Notes under the pieces: model-generated
Database searches by the model: none
Told to the model about the DNA's origin: nothing
What the model saw: only the letters and a program-made list of their open reading frames with translations
In this document: one piece after another, positions 18,267-26,877 of the stretch
Layout of the letters: every line of letters begins with the position of its first letter
How positions within the stretch are numbered: the stretch's first letter is position 1
Translations under genes and position numbers: made by a program
Assembly (NCBI RefSeq): GCF_000024405.1
Contig: NC_013517.1
Coordinates: 4,309,989 to 4,373,988 of the forward strand
Origin: Sebaldella termitidis ATCC 33386
Lineage (GTDB): Bacteria > Fusobacteriota > Fusobacteriia > Fusobacteriales > Leptotrichiaceae
Direction: 5' to 3'
DNA length: 64,000 nt

Positions 18267-18893
18267 ATGAAAAAAGAAAAAACAGTTGCTAATAAGGAAA
18301 CAAAGAGTTTAATTATTAACTGCGCTGGTAGACTAATAGCCAAATACGGTTATGCTAATGTAACCAGTAAAAGTATCTGTAAAGAAGCTAAAGTGAATAT
18401 GGCGGCTATCAATTATCATTTTGGAAGCCGGGACGGATTATACAGAGCTGTCCTCAAGGAAACACATGATTTTTTAATCAGCGTCAGCGAACTGAATAAA
18501 CTGCATTTAAGCGACATAACCGCAAAAGAAAAAATCGAAGTTTTTATTGATATTTTTATAGAAAGATTATCCAATAAAAAAAACTGGTATTTAAAGGTAT
18601 GGGCAAGGGAAATTGTCAACCCGTCACCTTTTATAACTCAGATATTATCAAAGAAAACTCTTTTGAAATTAAATATTGTAGCAAAAATATTCAGTGAATA
18701 TACGAAATTACCTATTACGGATCTCAAATTATACAGCTGTATACTCAGTACTGTATCACCTTTTGCCTTAGCTTTTCTGGCACACGATACATTTGAACTT
18801 TTACCTGTAAAATTTTCCGAAAAGGAACTGGCAGCCCATACAAAAGAAGTTGTCCTCGCCGGATTAGATAAATTTCGGGAAGCACAATCCTGA
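18267..18893 (+). CDS. TetR-family regulator (CecR/YbiH-like)
   Basis: A 208-residue regulator. The N-terminal helix-turn-helix has the TetR pattern A-N-V-T-S-K-S-I-C-K-E-A-K-V-N-M-A-A-I at about residues 30-48, then Y-H-F-G-S-R-D-G-L. The C-terminal helical part fits the ligand domain seen in E. coli CecR, which controls the homologous ybhGFSR genes. It is the last gene of the operon, followed by a strong terminator, so it is likely an autoregulatory repressor that is relieved by a pump substrate (inference). The operator candidate is the palindrome over the promoter at 11116. Confidence 0.85.
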   Translation: MKKEKTVANKETKSLIINCAGRLIAKYGYANVTSKSICKEAKVNMAAINYHFGSRDGLYRAVLKETHDFLISVSELNKLHLSDITAKEKIEVFIDIFIERLSNKKNWYLKVWAREIVNPSPFITQILSKKTLLKLNIVAKIFSEYTKLPITDLKLYSCILSTVSPFALAFLAHDTFELLPVKFSEKELAAHTKEVVLAGLDKFREAQS

Positions 18894-18921
18894 CAAAATT
18901 TTTTCAAATAAAATCATCTAA

Positions 18922-18958
18922 AAAATAACCCGGGATCAGATTATTCCCGGGTTATTTT
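18922..18958 (+). terminator. Strong intrinsic terminator after the efflux operon
   Basis: A perfect 14-bp inverted repeat (18922-18935 with 18945-18958, core AACCCGGGA/TCCCGGGTT) with a 9-nt loop, ending in TTTT. It closes the six-gene operon. The rest of 18894-19243 holds only AT-rich sequence and the promoter of the next gene. Confidence 0.9.
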
Positions 18959-19178
18959 ATAAGAATTTTCTGCCACTGCACGATTTAGGCCTTCTTCTTA
19001 CAATTCTGATTATTTCTGTATTCTAAAATATCATAAGCTGAAATAATATTCCGGTTAAATAAGTTATCAGGCTCTGAATCACGATAAAGTAAATACCGGC
19101 AAAAAATAATCAGCTTTGAAAGTGAAATAAGAAAAACATAAACTTATCTATTTCTATAGATTTTCTAAACTTTTGTAC

Positions 19179-19184
19179 TATAAT
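19179..19184 (+). promoter_or_regulatory. -10 element for the GH2 gene
   Basis: TATAAT lies 60 bp before the GH2 start codon. No convincing -35 is present at 16-18 bp spacing, so the gene may need an activator. Short TTTCTA/TAGAAA repeats flank the element. Confidence 0.4.
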
Positions 19185-19243
19185 TCATACTAAATAGAAA
19201 CTGATCAGATAATAAAATCTAAAAAATTTAAAGGAGTCGGAAT

Positions 19244-21016
19244 ATGCATAGAAATGAATATCCCAGACCGGATTTTGTGAGGGAACATTGGGCTTGTCTA
19301 AACGGTATATGGGATTTTGAATTTGATGATAATAATATCGGAATGTCATCAAAATGGTATAAAAAAGATCATAAGCTTACTGAAAAAATCAATGTTCCTT
19401 TTGTTTTTCAATCAAAGCTAAGTAATATCAATATAAATGATTTTCACGATTTTATCTGGTATAAAAGAGAATTTACAATAGATGATTCCTGGAAAAATAA
19501 AGATATTTTACTGCATTTCGGAGCCGTGGATTACAGATGTCATGTTTTTATCAACGGAGAGCTGGCAGGAAGCCACGAAGGCGGACACACTTCCTTTTAT
19601 CTGAATATCACCAATTATCTTACATGGAATAAAGAGGAAATAACTGTATATGTAGAAGATCCTTCTGATGATGAGACTATCCCAAGGGGAAAGCAATACT
19701 GGCTTGAAAATCCCGAGAGTATTTGGTATAAGCGTTCCAGCGGCATCTGGCAGTCTGTCTGGATTGAACCTGTTAATAAAAACTATATCACAGACTTTAG
19801 ATGTACTCCTTTATTTGATCAGGGTTCTGTAGAATTTAACATAAAAACAAAATCTGCCAAAAAAAATACAAAAATCATGATACAAATCTCATTTAGGGAT
19901 ACCCTGATAGCTGAAGATATAATAACTGTCAATAATATTGAAACTAAACGTATCTACGATATTTTTCAAAAGAAAATTTTCAGAGGCTGCACGCATGGTT
20001 CCGGATGGACATGGACTCCTGAAAATCCTAATTTATTTGATGTTACACTTACTCTTCTTACCAATGACAAAGTCTCAGATAAAATAGAAAGTTATTTTGG
20101 AATGAGAAAAATACATACTGAAAACGGAAAAGTATACCTGAATAACAGACCTTATTATCAAAGACTGGTACTGGATCAGGGCTACTGGCCCGACAGCCTT
20201 ATGACAGCCCCTTCTGATGAGGATTTTAAAAAAGATATTATACTGGCAAAACAGATGGGCTTTAACGGATGCAGAAAACATCAAAAGATAGAAGACCGGC
20301 GTTTTCTTTACTGGGCTGATAAACTCGGCTATCTTGTATGGAGCGAGATGCCCAGCACTATCTCATATGATTCGAATTCTGTTTCCAGAATTACAAATGA
20401 ATGGATAGAATCCGTAGACAGAGATTATAATCATCCCTGTATTGTTACATGGGTTGCATTAAATGAAAGCTGGGGTGTTTCGGAAATTAATTATAATAAA
20501 ATGCAGCAAAGCCACTCACTTTCTTTATATTATATGCTTCACTCGCTTGACAATACCAGACCGGTTATTGCAAATGACGGATGGGAAGCTACAAAAACTG
20601 ATATTTGCGCTGTACATAATTACCAACATGGTACAAAAGATGAGAAAGAAAAATATGAGAAATTTATCAAAGATTTGAGTACAAAAGAAGACATACTGGA
20701 CTCTGTACCGGCGGGGCGTAATATTTATGCTGACGAATTCGAATATACCGGCGAGCCTGTTATGCTCACAGAATTCGGCGGGATCGGCTATGATAAAATC
20801 CGTCCTGACGGCTGGGGATACACAGTTGCTTCCAGTGAAGCAGAATTTATTCATGATTTAGAGCGTGTCTTCGATGCCCTGCGAAAATCAAAAGTATTAA
20901 CCGGATTCTGCTATACACAGTTTACTGATGTAGAACAGGAAATAAACGGTCTTCTTACTTATGAGCGTGAACCAAAATGTGATTTGGAAATTATAAAAAA
21001 TATTGTAGAAAAGTAA
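19244..21016 (+). CDS. Glycoside hydrolase family 2 (beta-galactosidase/beta-glucuronidase-like)
   Basis: A 590-residue cytoplasmic glycosidase without signal peptide. Order: GH2 sugar-binding domain (about 10-180, opening with R-P-D-F-V-R-E-H-W), an immunoglobulin-like domain, then the TIM barrel. The acid/base is Glu408 in L-N-E-S-W-G and the nucleophile is Glu510 in L-T-E-F-G-G. It is shorter than LacZ (about 1,000 residues) and near the size of beta-glucuronidase. GGAG lies upstream of the ATG. It is transcribed alone, between two terminators. Substrate could be a beta-galactoside, beta-glucuronide or another beta-linked sugar. A glucuronidase would feed the KDG route to its left, but the sequence does not prove this. 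Confidence 0.87.
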   Translation: MHRNEYPRPDFVREHWACLNGIWDFEFDDNNIGMSSKWYKKDHKLTEKINVPFVFQSKLSNININDFHDFIWYKREFTIDDSWKNKDILLHFGAVDYRCHVFINGELAGSHEGGHTSFYLNITNYLTWNKEEITVYVEDPSDDETIPRGKQYWLENPESIWYKRSSGIWQSVWIEPVNKNYITDFRCTPLFDQGSVEFNIKTKSAKKNTKIMIQISFRDTLIAEDIITVNNIETKRIYDIFQKKIFRGCTHGSGWTWTPENPNLFDVTLTLLTNDKVSDKIESYFGMRKIHTENGKVYLNNRPYYQRLVLDQGYWPDSLMTAPSDEDFKKDIILAKQMGFNGCRKHQKIEDRRFLYWADKLGYLVWSEMPSTISYDSNSVSRITNEWIESVDRDYNHPCIVTWVALNESWGVSEINYNKMQQSHSLSLYYMLHSLDNTRPVIANDGWEATKTDICAVHNYQHGTKDEKEKYEKFIKDLSTKEDILDSVPAGRNIYADEFEYTGEPVMLTEFGGIGYDKIRPDGWGYTVASSEAEFIHDLERVFDALRKSKVLTGFCYTQFTDVEQEINGLLTYEREPKCDLEIIKNIVEK

Positions 21017-21042
21017 TATCTTTAAATAAATTCTTCTAAAAA

Positions 21043-21074
21043 AACAGGACTACATCAAATAATGTAATCCTGTT
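21043..21074. terminator. Bidirectional terminator between GH2 and enolase genes
   Basis: AACAGGA-C-TACAT pairs with ATGTA-A-TCCTGTT, one mismatch in 13 bp, 6-nt loop. An A run on the left and T-rich sequence on the right serve the two convergent genes. Confidence 0.8.
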
Positions 21075-21088
21075 ATTTATTTATTTAA

Positions 21089-22432
<1,344 letters not shown>

Positions 22433-22582
22433 TTACCATATTATACTTCATTTTTCAAAGACTTTTTTGTACAGAAAACTTATTTAATATATCGTCATTT
22501 CTAATCAAAAACAATCATGTCATTAATTTTGTTCTTATTTTTACTGTATTGTATTATTTAATATATTTTCTTTTTTAAAATA

Positions 22583-22610
22583 CCTGCTTTCCCGTTAATG
22601 GAAAAGCAGG
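22583..22610 (-). terminator. Terminator of the foldase gene
   Basis: CCTGCTTTCC and GGAAAAGCAGG form a hairpin just past the leftward stop codon. The leftward RNA then reads into a U-rich stretch. Confidence 0.7.
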
Positions 22611-22616
22611 CCCATT

Positions 22617-24419
22617 TTATAATAATTTATCAAGCTCCTGTGTTGCGTATTTCAATGCCTCTTCATTTCTGATCTGACCCTTTACCTCTTCAAAGGTACG
22701 CTTTTTATATGGAACTTCAGCAGTTTTTACCATTAGGAAATAACCTCCGTTTACTTCATAAGACAAAACTTCATCTACTTTTGAGGCAAATAATTTTTTA
22801 TTGGCTTCTTCTACGAATCCTATTCCCGGCACTGCAGAGTTTTCATATATTTTCTTAAATACTTCTTTTACTTCATATTTATATTTGTCCTGATCTATTA
22901 CATCTGTCCATGTTACTTTCTTTTCCTCCAGCTCTTTTTTCAGTGTATCAAGTCTGTCCACCAGCTCTTTTCTTGAAGCTTCCGAAGGCTTTGGAAGTAA
23001 CAGTATATGACTTACTTTCTTCTTGTCAGGATTAGCTGAATCTACATCCTCCACATAGATAATGTGTGATCCGAATTCTGTCTGAACAGGACCTATTATT
23101 TGTCCTTTTTGTGCAGATTTTATTGCTTCAAGAAATTCCGGCACGAAATTAGTATTGGAATCTACCCATCCCAATTCTCCGCCCTGATCTTTACTTCCGG
23201 GATCCTCACTTACCTTCTTGGCTGTTTCGACAAAATTCTCAGGAGTAAGGGTCTTTTTCAGCTCCTCTGCGCTCTTCTTTGTGTTTTCTTTATCTGCTTC
23301 TGTAGGATCAAAGAAATCCCCTACCACATATCCGCCTACACTATGTCTTATATCATATTTTCCCTGATCTGCATCGTATATTTTCTTTAAGTCCGCATCA
23401 GACGGGTTGTATGAATCTACAAGATATACAAAATATCTCTTTCCAAGATCTCTTAGTTCATCTACGCCCACGAAATCCGGTGATGCCTTAATTCCCTTTT
23501 CCTTAGCGGCCTTACCTACCGCAACAAGATTATCAAGATCTTTCTGTATGCTTTCACGAACTTTTGCAATAAGGTCTTCACTGTATTCTGTTCCGGTAGA
23601 AACTACCATCATAAGAATTCTTGTATCCATCAGTGCTTCTTTGAATGAATACCCTTCTTTTTCCGCGATCGGTCTTACCATTTCTTCGTACAGCTTCTTT
23701 ATTTCATCATCTTTAAAAACTATTTTTGCTTTTTCTCTCTGCTTTTCTATTAATGAATTTCTTATAAGATCAGAATACTCTTTTCCCACATAATCCTCTA
23801 TTGTTGGTTTTGCCTGTTCAAAAGTCTGATCCTGAAAATCAGTATATCTATACATTTCATAATATTTTTTCAGATCTTCTTCGGAAAGCTTATGCGCTTT
23901 TTGCTGTGTTTCAAGAACTCTTGACACTTCGATGCTTTCCTTTATCATTCTTTTCAATTCTTTTTCATTGGCAATTCCCATTGACTGAAGATAGTTAAGA
24001 AAACTCTCCCCTTTGGCAACTCCGGCTTTTATCTCATTTATTTTATCATTAATCTCTTTATCGCTTGCTTTTATTTTCAAATCTTCAGCACTGCTTACCA
24101 GTAAGGCGTTCGATACTAATTCTCCCAAAATGACCTTTTTAATAATATCATCAGGTACTTCGCTGTTATCTTCTATTCCTTGCTGCGCTTTCATTGATTT
24201 TATCTGCATTATTTTATTCTTTACTCCGGCTACACCACGTTCCAGATCCAGTCTATGTATTTTATGCCCGTTCACTTCTGCAATGACTTCATTATTTTGC
24301 TGGATATTTTTTCCTGCTCTGATGCTTTCGCCTATTTTCAAGAAAATGGGTACAAGCATAGCTGCAATGAATAAAACAGACAGTGGTACCATCAGCTTTT
24401 TAAATTTTCTAAGTGCCAT
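22617..24419 (-). CDS. Membrane-anchored peptidyl-prolyl isomerase/chaperone (PpiD/SurA-like)
   Basis: A 600-residue predicted envelope foldase. One N-terminal membrane helix (about residues 10-27) anchors it, so it would face the periplasm. A SurA_N-type chaperone segment (about 40-300) is followed by a parvulin (PPIC) domain around 345-465, with the family's G-G-E-L-G-W and F-G-S-H-I-I-Y motifs, then a C-terminal region with repeats resembling another parvulin half. AGGAGG-type site upstream. It probably assists outer-membrane or exported proteins, such as the autotransporter in this window (inference). It is similar in layout to PpiD but not an assured ortholog. Confidence 0.8.
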   Translation of the reverse strand: MALRKFKKLMVPLSVLFIAAMLVPIFLKIGESIRAGKNIQQNNEVIAEVNGHKIHRLDLERGVAGVKNKIMQIKSMKAQQGIEDNSEVPDDIIKKVILGELVSNALLVSSAEDLKIKASDKEINDKINEIKAGVAKGESFLNYLQSMGIANEKELKRMIKESIEVSRVLETQQKAHKLSEEDLKKYYEMYRYTDFQDQTFEQAKPTIEDYVGKEYSDLIRNSLIEKQREKAKIVFKDDEIKKLYEEMVRPIAEKEGYSFKEALMDTRILMMVVSTGTEYSEDLIAKVRESIQKDLDNLVAVGKAAKEKGIKASPDFVGVDELRDLGKRYFVYLVDSYNPSDADLKKIYDADQGKYDIRHSVGGYVVGDFFDPTEADKENTKKSAEELKKTLTPENFVETAKKVSEDPGSKDQGGELGWVDSNTNFVPEFLEAIKSAQKGQIIGPVQTEFGSHIIYVEDVDSANPDKKKVSHILLLPKPSEASRKELVDRLDTLKKELEEKKVTWTDVIDQDKYKYEVKEVFKKIYENSAVPGIGFVEEANKKLFASKVDEVLSYEVNGGYFLMVKTAEVPYKKRTFEEVKGQIRNEEALKYATQELDKLL

Positions 24420-24487
24420 TTTTCCTCCTATTTTTGATTAACTTCTTACAATTATACCAATTTATTGACTTTCTTTCAAGAAAAAAA

Positions 24488-24505
24488 GCCACGATTTCTC
24501 GTGGC
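24488..24505 (-). terminator. Terminator of the Fur-ferritin-rubredoxin operon
   Basis: A perfect 7-bp GCCACGA/TCGTGGC hairpin with a 4-nt loop. Seven A residues on the left become the U-tract of the leftward transcript. Confidence 0.85.
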
Positions 24506-24516
24506 CCTTATTTTAT

Positions 24517-24678
24517 TTAATCTAAAGCTTCAAATTGATCTTTTCCTACAGCACATAAAGGACATACCCAATCCTCGGGTAAATCTTCAAATGATGTCCC
24601 TGGAGCTATACCGCTGTCAGGATCTCCGATTTCAGGATCATAAACATATCCGCATACTAAACAAACCCATTTTTTCAT
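24517..24678 (-). CDS. Rubredoxin
   Basis: A 53-residue iron protein. Two C-x-x-C-G/C-x-x-C pairs, V-C-L-V-C-G-Y and V-C-P-L-C, give the four cysteines of the Fe(SCys)4 site. The [11 protein letters not shown] spacer is typical. AGGAGG precedes the ATG. It lies 39 bp after the ferritin gene on the same strand. In anaerobes, rubredoxin carries electrons to peroxide- or superoxide-reducing enzymes, so its place after a Fur-family regulator and ferritin suggests an oxidative-stress and iron operon. Confidence 0.96.
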   Translation of the reverse strand: MKKWVCLVCGYVYDPEIGDPDSGIAPGTSFEDLPEDWVCPLCAVGKDQFEALD

Positions 24679-24717
24679 ATTCTCATTTCCTCCTGTATTT
24701 TCAAGTATTTTATTTAT

Positions 24718-25209
24718 TTAAGCTCTTGTTCCTAATTCTTTGTCAAGAAGATACATTGATGTAGTATTTGAAACACCTAATAATTTTATTTTATCAATTA
24801 TTTCAGTTACATTTTCCTCTTCTTCTATCTGCTCTGTTATGAACCACTGCAGGAATATTTCCGTAGCATAATCATTTTCTTTTCTTGCTAATGCATAGAT
24901 TTTATCTATAGATTTTGTTACTGCCTGTTCGTGCCCAAGTGAATCCTTAAATACTTCCTCTGCATTTTTCCAAGAAGACTTAGGAGCATCTATGGCTGTG
25001 AGTGTAACAGTTCCTCCCTTTGAAAAAATATAATCATATATTTTTCTGGCATGTTCCTGTTCTTCTGTTGCCTGAAGATCCATCCATTTTGCGAATCCCT
25101 TGAAGTTAGCTCCCTCAAAATATGCTGCCATTGACTGGTATATATATGCTGACTGTAACTCCATATTTAGCTGTTCATTCAGAGCTTTCTCCAATTTTTT
25201 GTTTAACAT
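24718..25209 (-). CDS. ftnA: Bacterial non-heme ferritin
   Basis: A 163-residue iron-storage protein forming a 24-mer shell. Four-helix ferritin fold, with ferroxidase-type ligands visible in L-N-M-E-L-Q-S-A-Y and A-T-E-E-Q-E-H-A-R, and a third-helix Q-W-F-I-T-E-Q-I-E-E-E segment. The ATG at 25209 is preferred over a GTG three codons earlier, because GAGG lies about 9 bp upstream of it and ferritins start M-L-x-x-K. It sits between the Fur-family gene (12 bp upstream) and rubredoxin. Confidence 0.95.
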   Translation of the reverse strand: MLNKKLEKALNEQLNMELQSAYIYQSMAAYFEGANFKGFAKWMDLQATEEQEHARKIYDYIFSKGGTVTLTAIDAPKSSWKNAEEVFKDSLGHEQAVTKSIDKIYALARKENDYATEIFLQWFITEQIEEEENVTEIIDKIKLLGVSNTTSMYLLDKELGTRA

Positions 25210-25221
25210 TTTGATCACCCT

Positions 25222-25638
25222 CTATTTCATTTTTTTATTGCATTCTTCACATATTCCGCGTAAATAAAAATGTGTCTCGGTTATTTCTATATTTCCAAGA
25301 TTTTTTAACTCAAGTTTTGATAAATCTATATCAAAATCCTCTATTTTTCCGCACACCTTACACTTAAAATGTCCGTGCGGCTCCACTACAGCATCATATC
25401 TGGCTTCATGGTCTTCTATTATTATAACATTGGCTACTTCATTGTCTACAAACAGATTTAATGTGTTATATACTGTTGTTTTCGATAGTGTAGGTATCTG
25501 ACTCATCAGGTCTTTATAAATAACATCTACAGTAGGATGCGCATAAGTACCTAACAGATATTCGTATATTTTGATTCTTTGTAATGAAGGCTTTATTCCA
25601 TGGGCTTTTAAATGCTCTGCAATATTTTCTACATGCAT
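25222..25638 (-). CDS. Fur-family metalloregulator, PerR-like
   Basis: A 138-residue DNA-binding metal sensor. An N-terminal winged helix (about 10-80) is followed by a dimerisation domain with H-G-H-F-K-C-K-V-C-G and C-E-E-C near the C-terminus. These two C-x-x-C pairs form the structural Zn site found in PerR and Fur. The H-x-H and D/E ligands of the sensing site are in H-E-A-R-Y-D and E-P-H-G-H. AAGGAGG precedes the ATG. Operon partners (ferritin, rubredoxin) favour a PerR-type peroxide/iron role over Zur. PerR versus Fur cannot be settled from sequence alone. Confidence 0.85.
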   Translation of the reverse strand: MHVENIAEHLKAHGIKPSLQRIKIYEYLLGTYAHPTVDVIYKDLMSQIPTLSKTTVYNTLNLFVDNEVANVIIIEDHEARYDAVVEPHGHFKCKVCGKIEDFDIDLSKLELKNLGNIEITETHFYLRGICEECNKKMK

Positions 25639-25736
25639 TTATCTCACCTCCTTGTTTTTTTACATCAGTAAGTATAGATATCCTTGTAAAATCTGTTATA
25701 TTTTTTTTGTATTTTAAGGTAATACTTTTTGAATTC

Positions 25737-25771
25737 ATTACAATTTTATAATACAAAAGCGAGAATGTCAA
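25737..25771 (-). promoter_or_regulatory. Promoter and PerR-box-like operator of the iron/stress operon
   Basis: Read leftward, TTGACA (25771-25766), a 17-bp spacer and TAAAAT (25748-25743) form a strong promoter. ATTATAA-AA-TTGTAAT (25752-25737) overlaps the -10. It resembles a PerR box (7-1-7) but has 2-bp spacing and one arm mismatch. Autoregulation by the Fur-family protein is the likely use (inference). Confidence 0.6.
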
Positions 25772-25991
25772 CTATTTTTAATACTTTTACTTTCAAAGTA
25801 ATGCATTTTTTCTGGATTAAGTATACTTTTTCCAATAATTATTTTTTTCAAATTTATTTTCATAACAGAAAGATATCTTTTCTATTTTTAATTTTTAAAT
25901 AATAAATATATAAATTTTGAGTTTTTTATATAGTCTGTAGACATAAAAACACATTTATTTATTCTTTTAATAATAGAATCAAGATTTTTTA

Positions 25992-26020
25992 TTGATTATT
26001 TTTTATAAATATTGTAAAAT
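25992..26020 (+). promoter_or_regulatory. Promoter of the DUF3298 gene
   Basis: TTGATT (25992-25997), a 17-bp spacer and TAAAAT (26015-26020) predict a start about 160 bp before the gene. The rest of 25772-26188 is AT-rich, with nothing else I can name. Confidence 0.45.
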
Positions 26021-26188
26021 AGTACTAGTATATTGGCTAATCATAATATTTAGCATAAAGTAACTTTTATGGTCAAAATACTTGTATTTGTTCCTGTATT
26101 CATGCTATCATGTGTAGAAACAAGTTCAGAACACCGGTACTTCAGGTACTAAAATATTGTGTTTAAAAATTTATGAGGTGATAAATAT

Positions 26189-26827
26189 ATGAAGAAACTT
26201 TTGATTTTGGGTATGATGCTTTCAGTTTTCATGCTGACTGTAGGTGCAGAGAAATTTTCATTTCAGGAGTATGATCCTAAGTCTCCGTCTGTTGTCAGAG
26301 TTAGAGATTCAATAAGTAAACTAAATGGAAACAGTATTGATTTTCCCAGAATAAGTGCAAAAAATCCTAAAGCAACAAAGTCTATCCAAAAATCAATGGA
26401 TAAATTCGTTAAAAAAATGACTGGTGATAAAAACGGAAAATATTACGTTACATACGATATCACTACTAATAACAGCAAGCTTGTAAGTATACTTTTTACT
26501 GTAGAGAGAACAGACCGTAAAGACAGAACAGTTGAGAATTACTACAGCGCACTTACTTTTGATGCCGTAACAGGTAAAGAGTTAAAAATCGGCGACCTTC
26601 TGGTAAGCGGATATGAAAAATCTCTTGGTACAGTTTTCGGTGACAAAGTAGTTCAGCTGAGTGTTCCCGTAAATGCATCATTTGACGGTCCTGCAAAAAA
26701 ACAGGAATTTTATGTACAAAATACAGGAATCGTATTTTTCTTTGAACCATATCGATATACTGATTTTGCTGATGGTCAGGTTTTTTTACCTTTTGAATTA
26801 GCTGATTTAAGAGGACTTTTAAGATAA
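26189..26827 (+). CDS. Exported DUF3298-type protein
   Basis: A 212-residue protein with a cleavable signal peptide (M-K-K-L-L-I-L-G-M-M-L-S-V-F-M-L-T-V-G-A, cut near residue 20). The body resembles the DUF4163/DUF3298 pair known from the extracellular part of RsiV-type anti-sigma factors. The C-terminus F-E-P-Y-R-Y-T-D-F-A-D-G matches the end of DUF3298. There is no transmembrane anchor or sigma-binding domain, so it is not an anti-sigma factor itself. GAGGTG precedes the ATG. It is monocistronic, with a terminator before recJ. A role in lysozyme or cell-wall binding is possible by family analogy only. Confidence 0.7.
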   Translation: MKKLLILGMMLSVFMLTVGAEKFSFQEYDPKSPSVVRVRDSISKLNGNSIDFPRISAKNPKATKSIQKSMDKFVKKMTGDKNGKYYVTYDITTNNSKLVSILFTVERTDRKDRTVENYYSALTFDAVTGKELKIGDLLVSGYEKSLGTVFGDKVVQLSVPVNASFDGPAKKQEFYVQNTGIVFFFEPYRYTDFADGQVFLPFELADLRGLLR

Positions 26828-26839
26828 TTTTTATATATT

Positions 26840-26863
26840 CAGGGGCTTCTCAGCTCCTTTTTT
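26840..26863 (+). terminator. Terminator after the DUF3298 gene
   Basis: AGGGGC pairs with GCTCCT (one G-T pair) around a 6-nt loop and runs into seven T residues. It sits 15 bp before recJ, so recJ may be served by readthrough or a promoter inside the previous gene. Confidence 0.65.
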
Positions 26864-26877
26864 TATAGGGGGAATTC

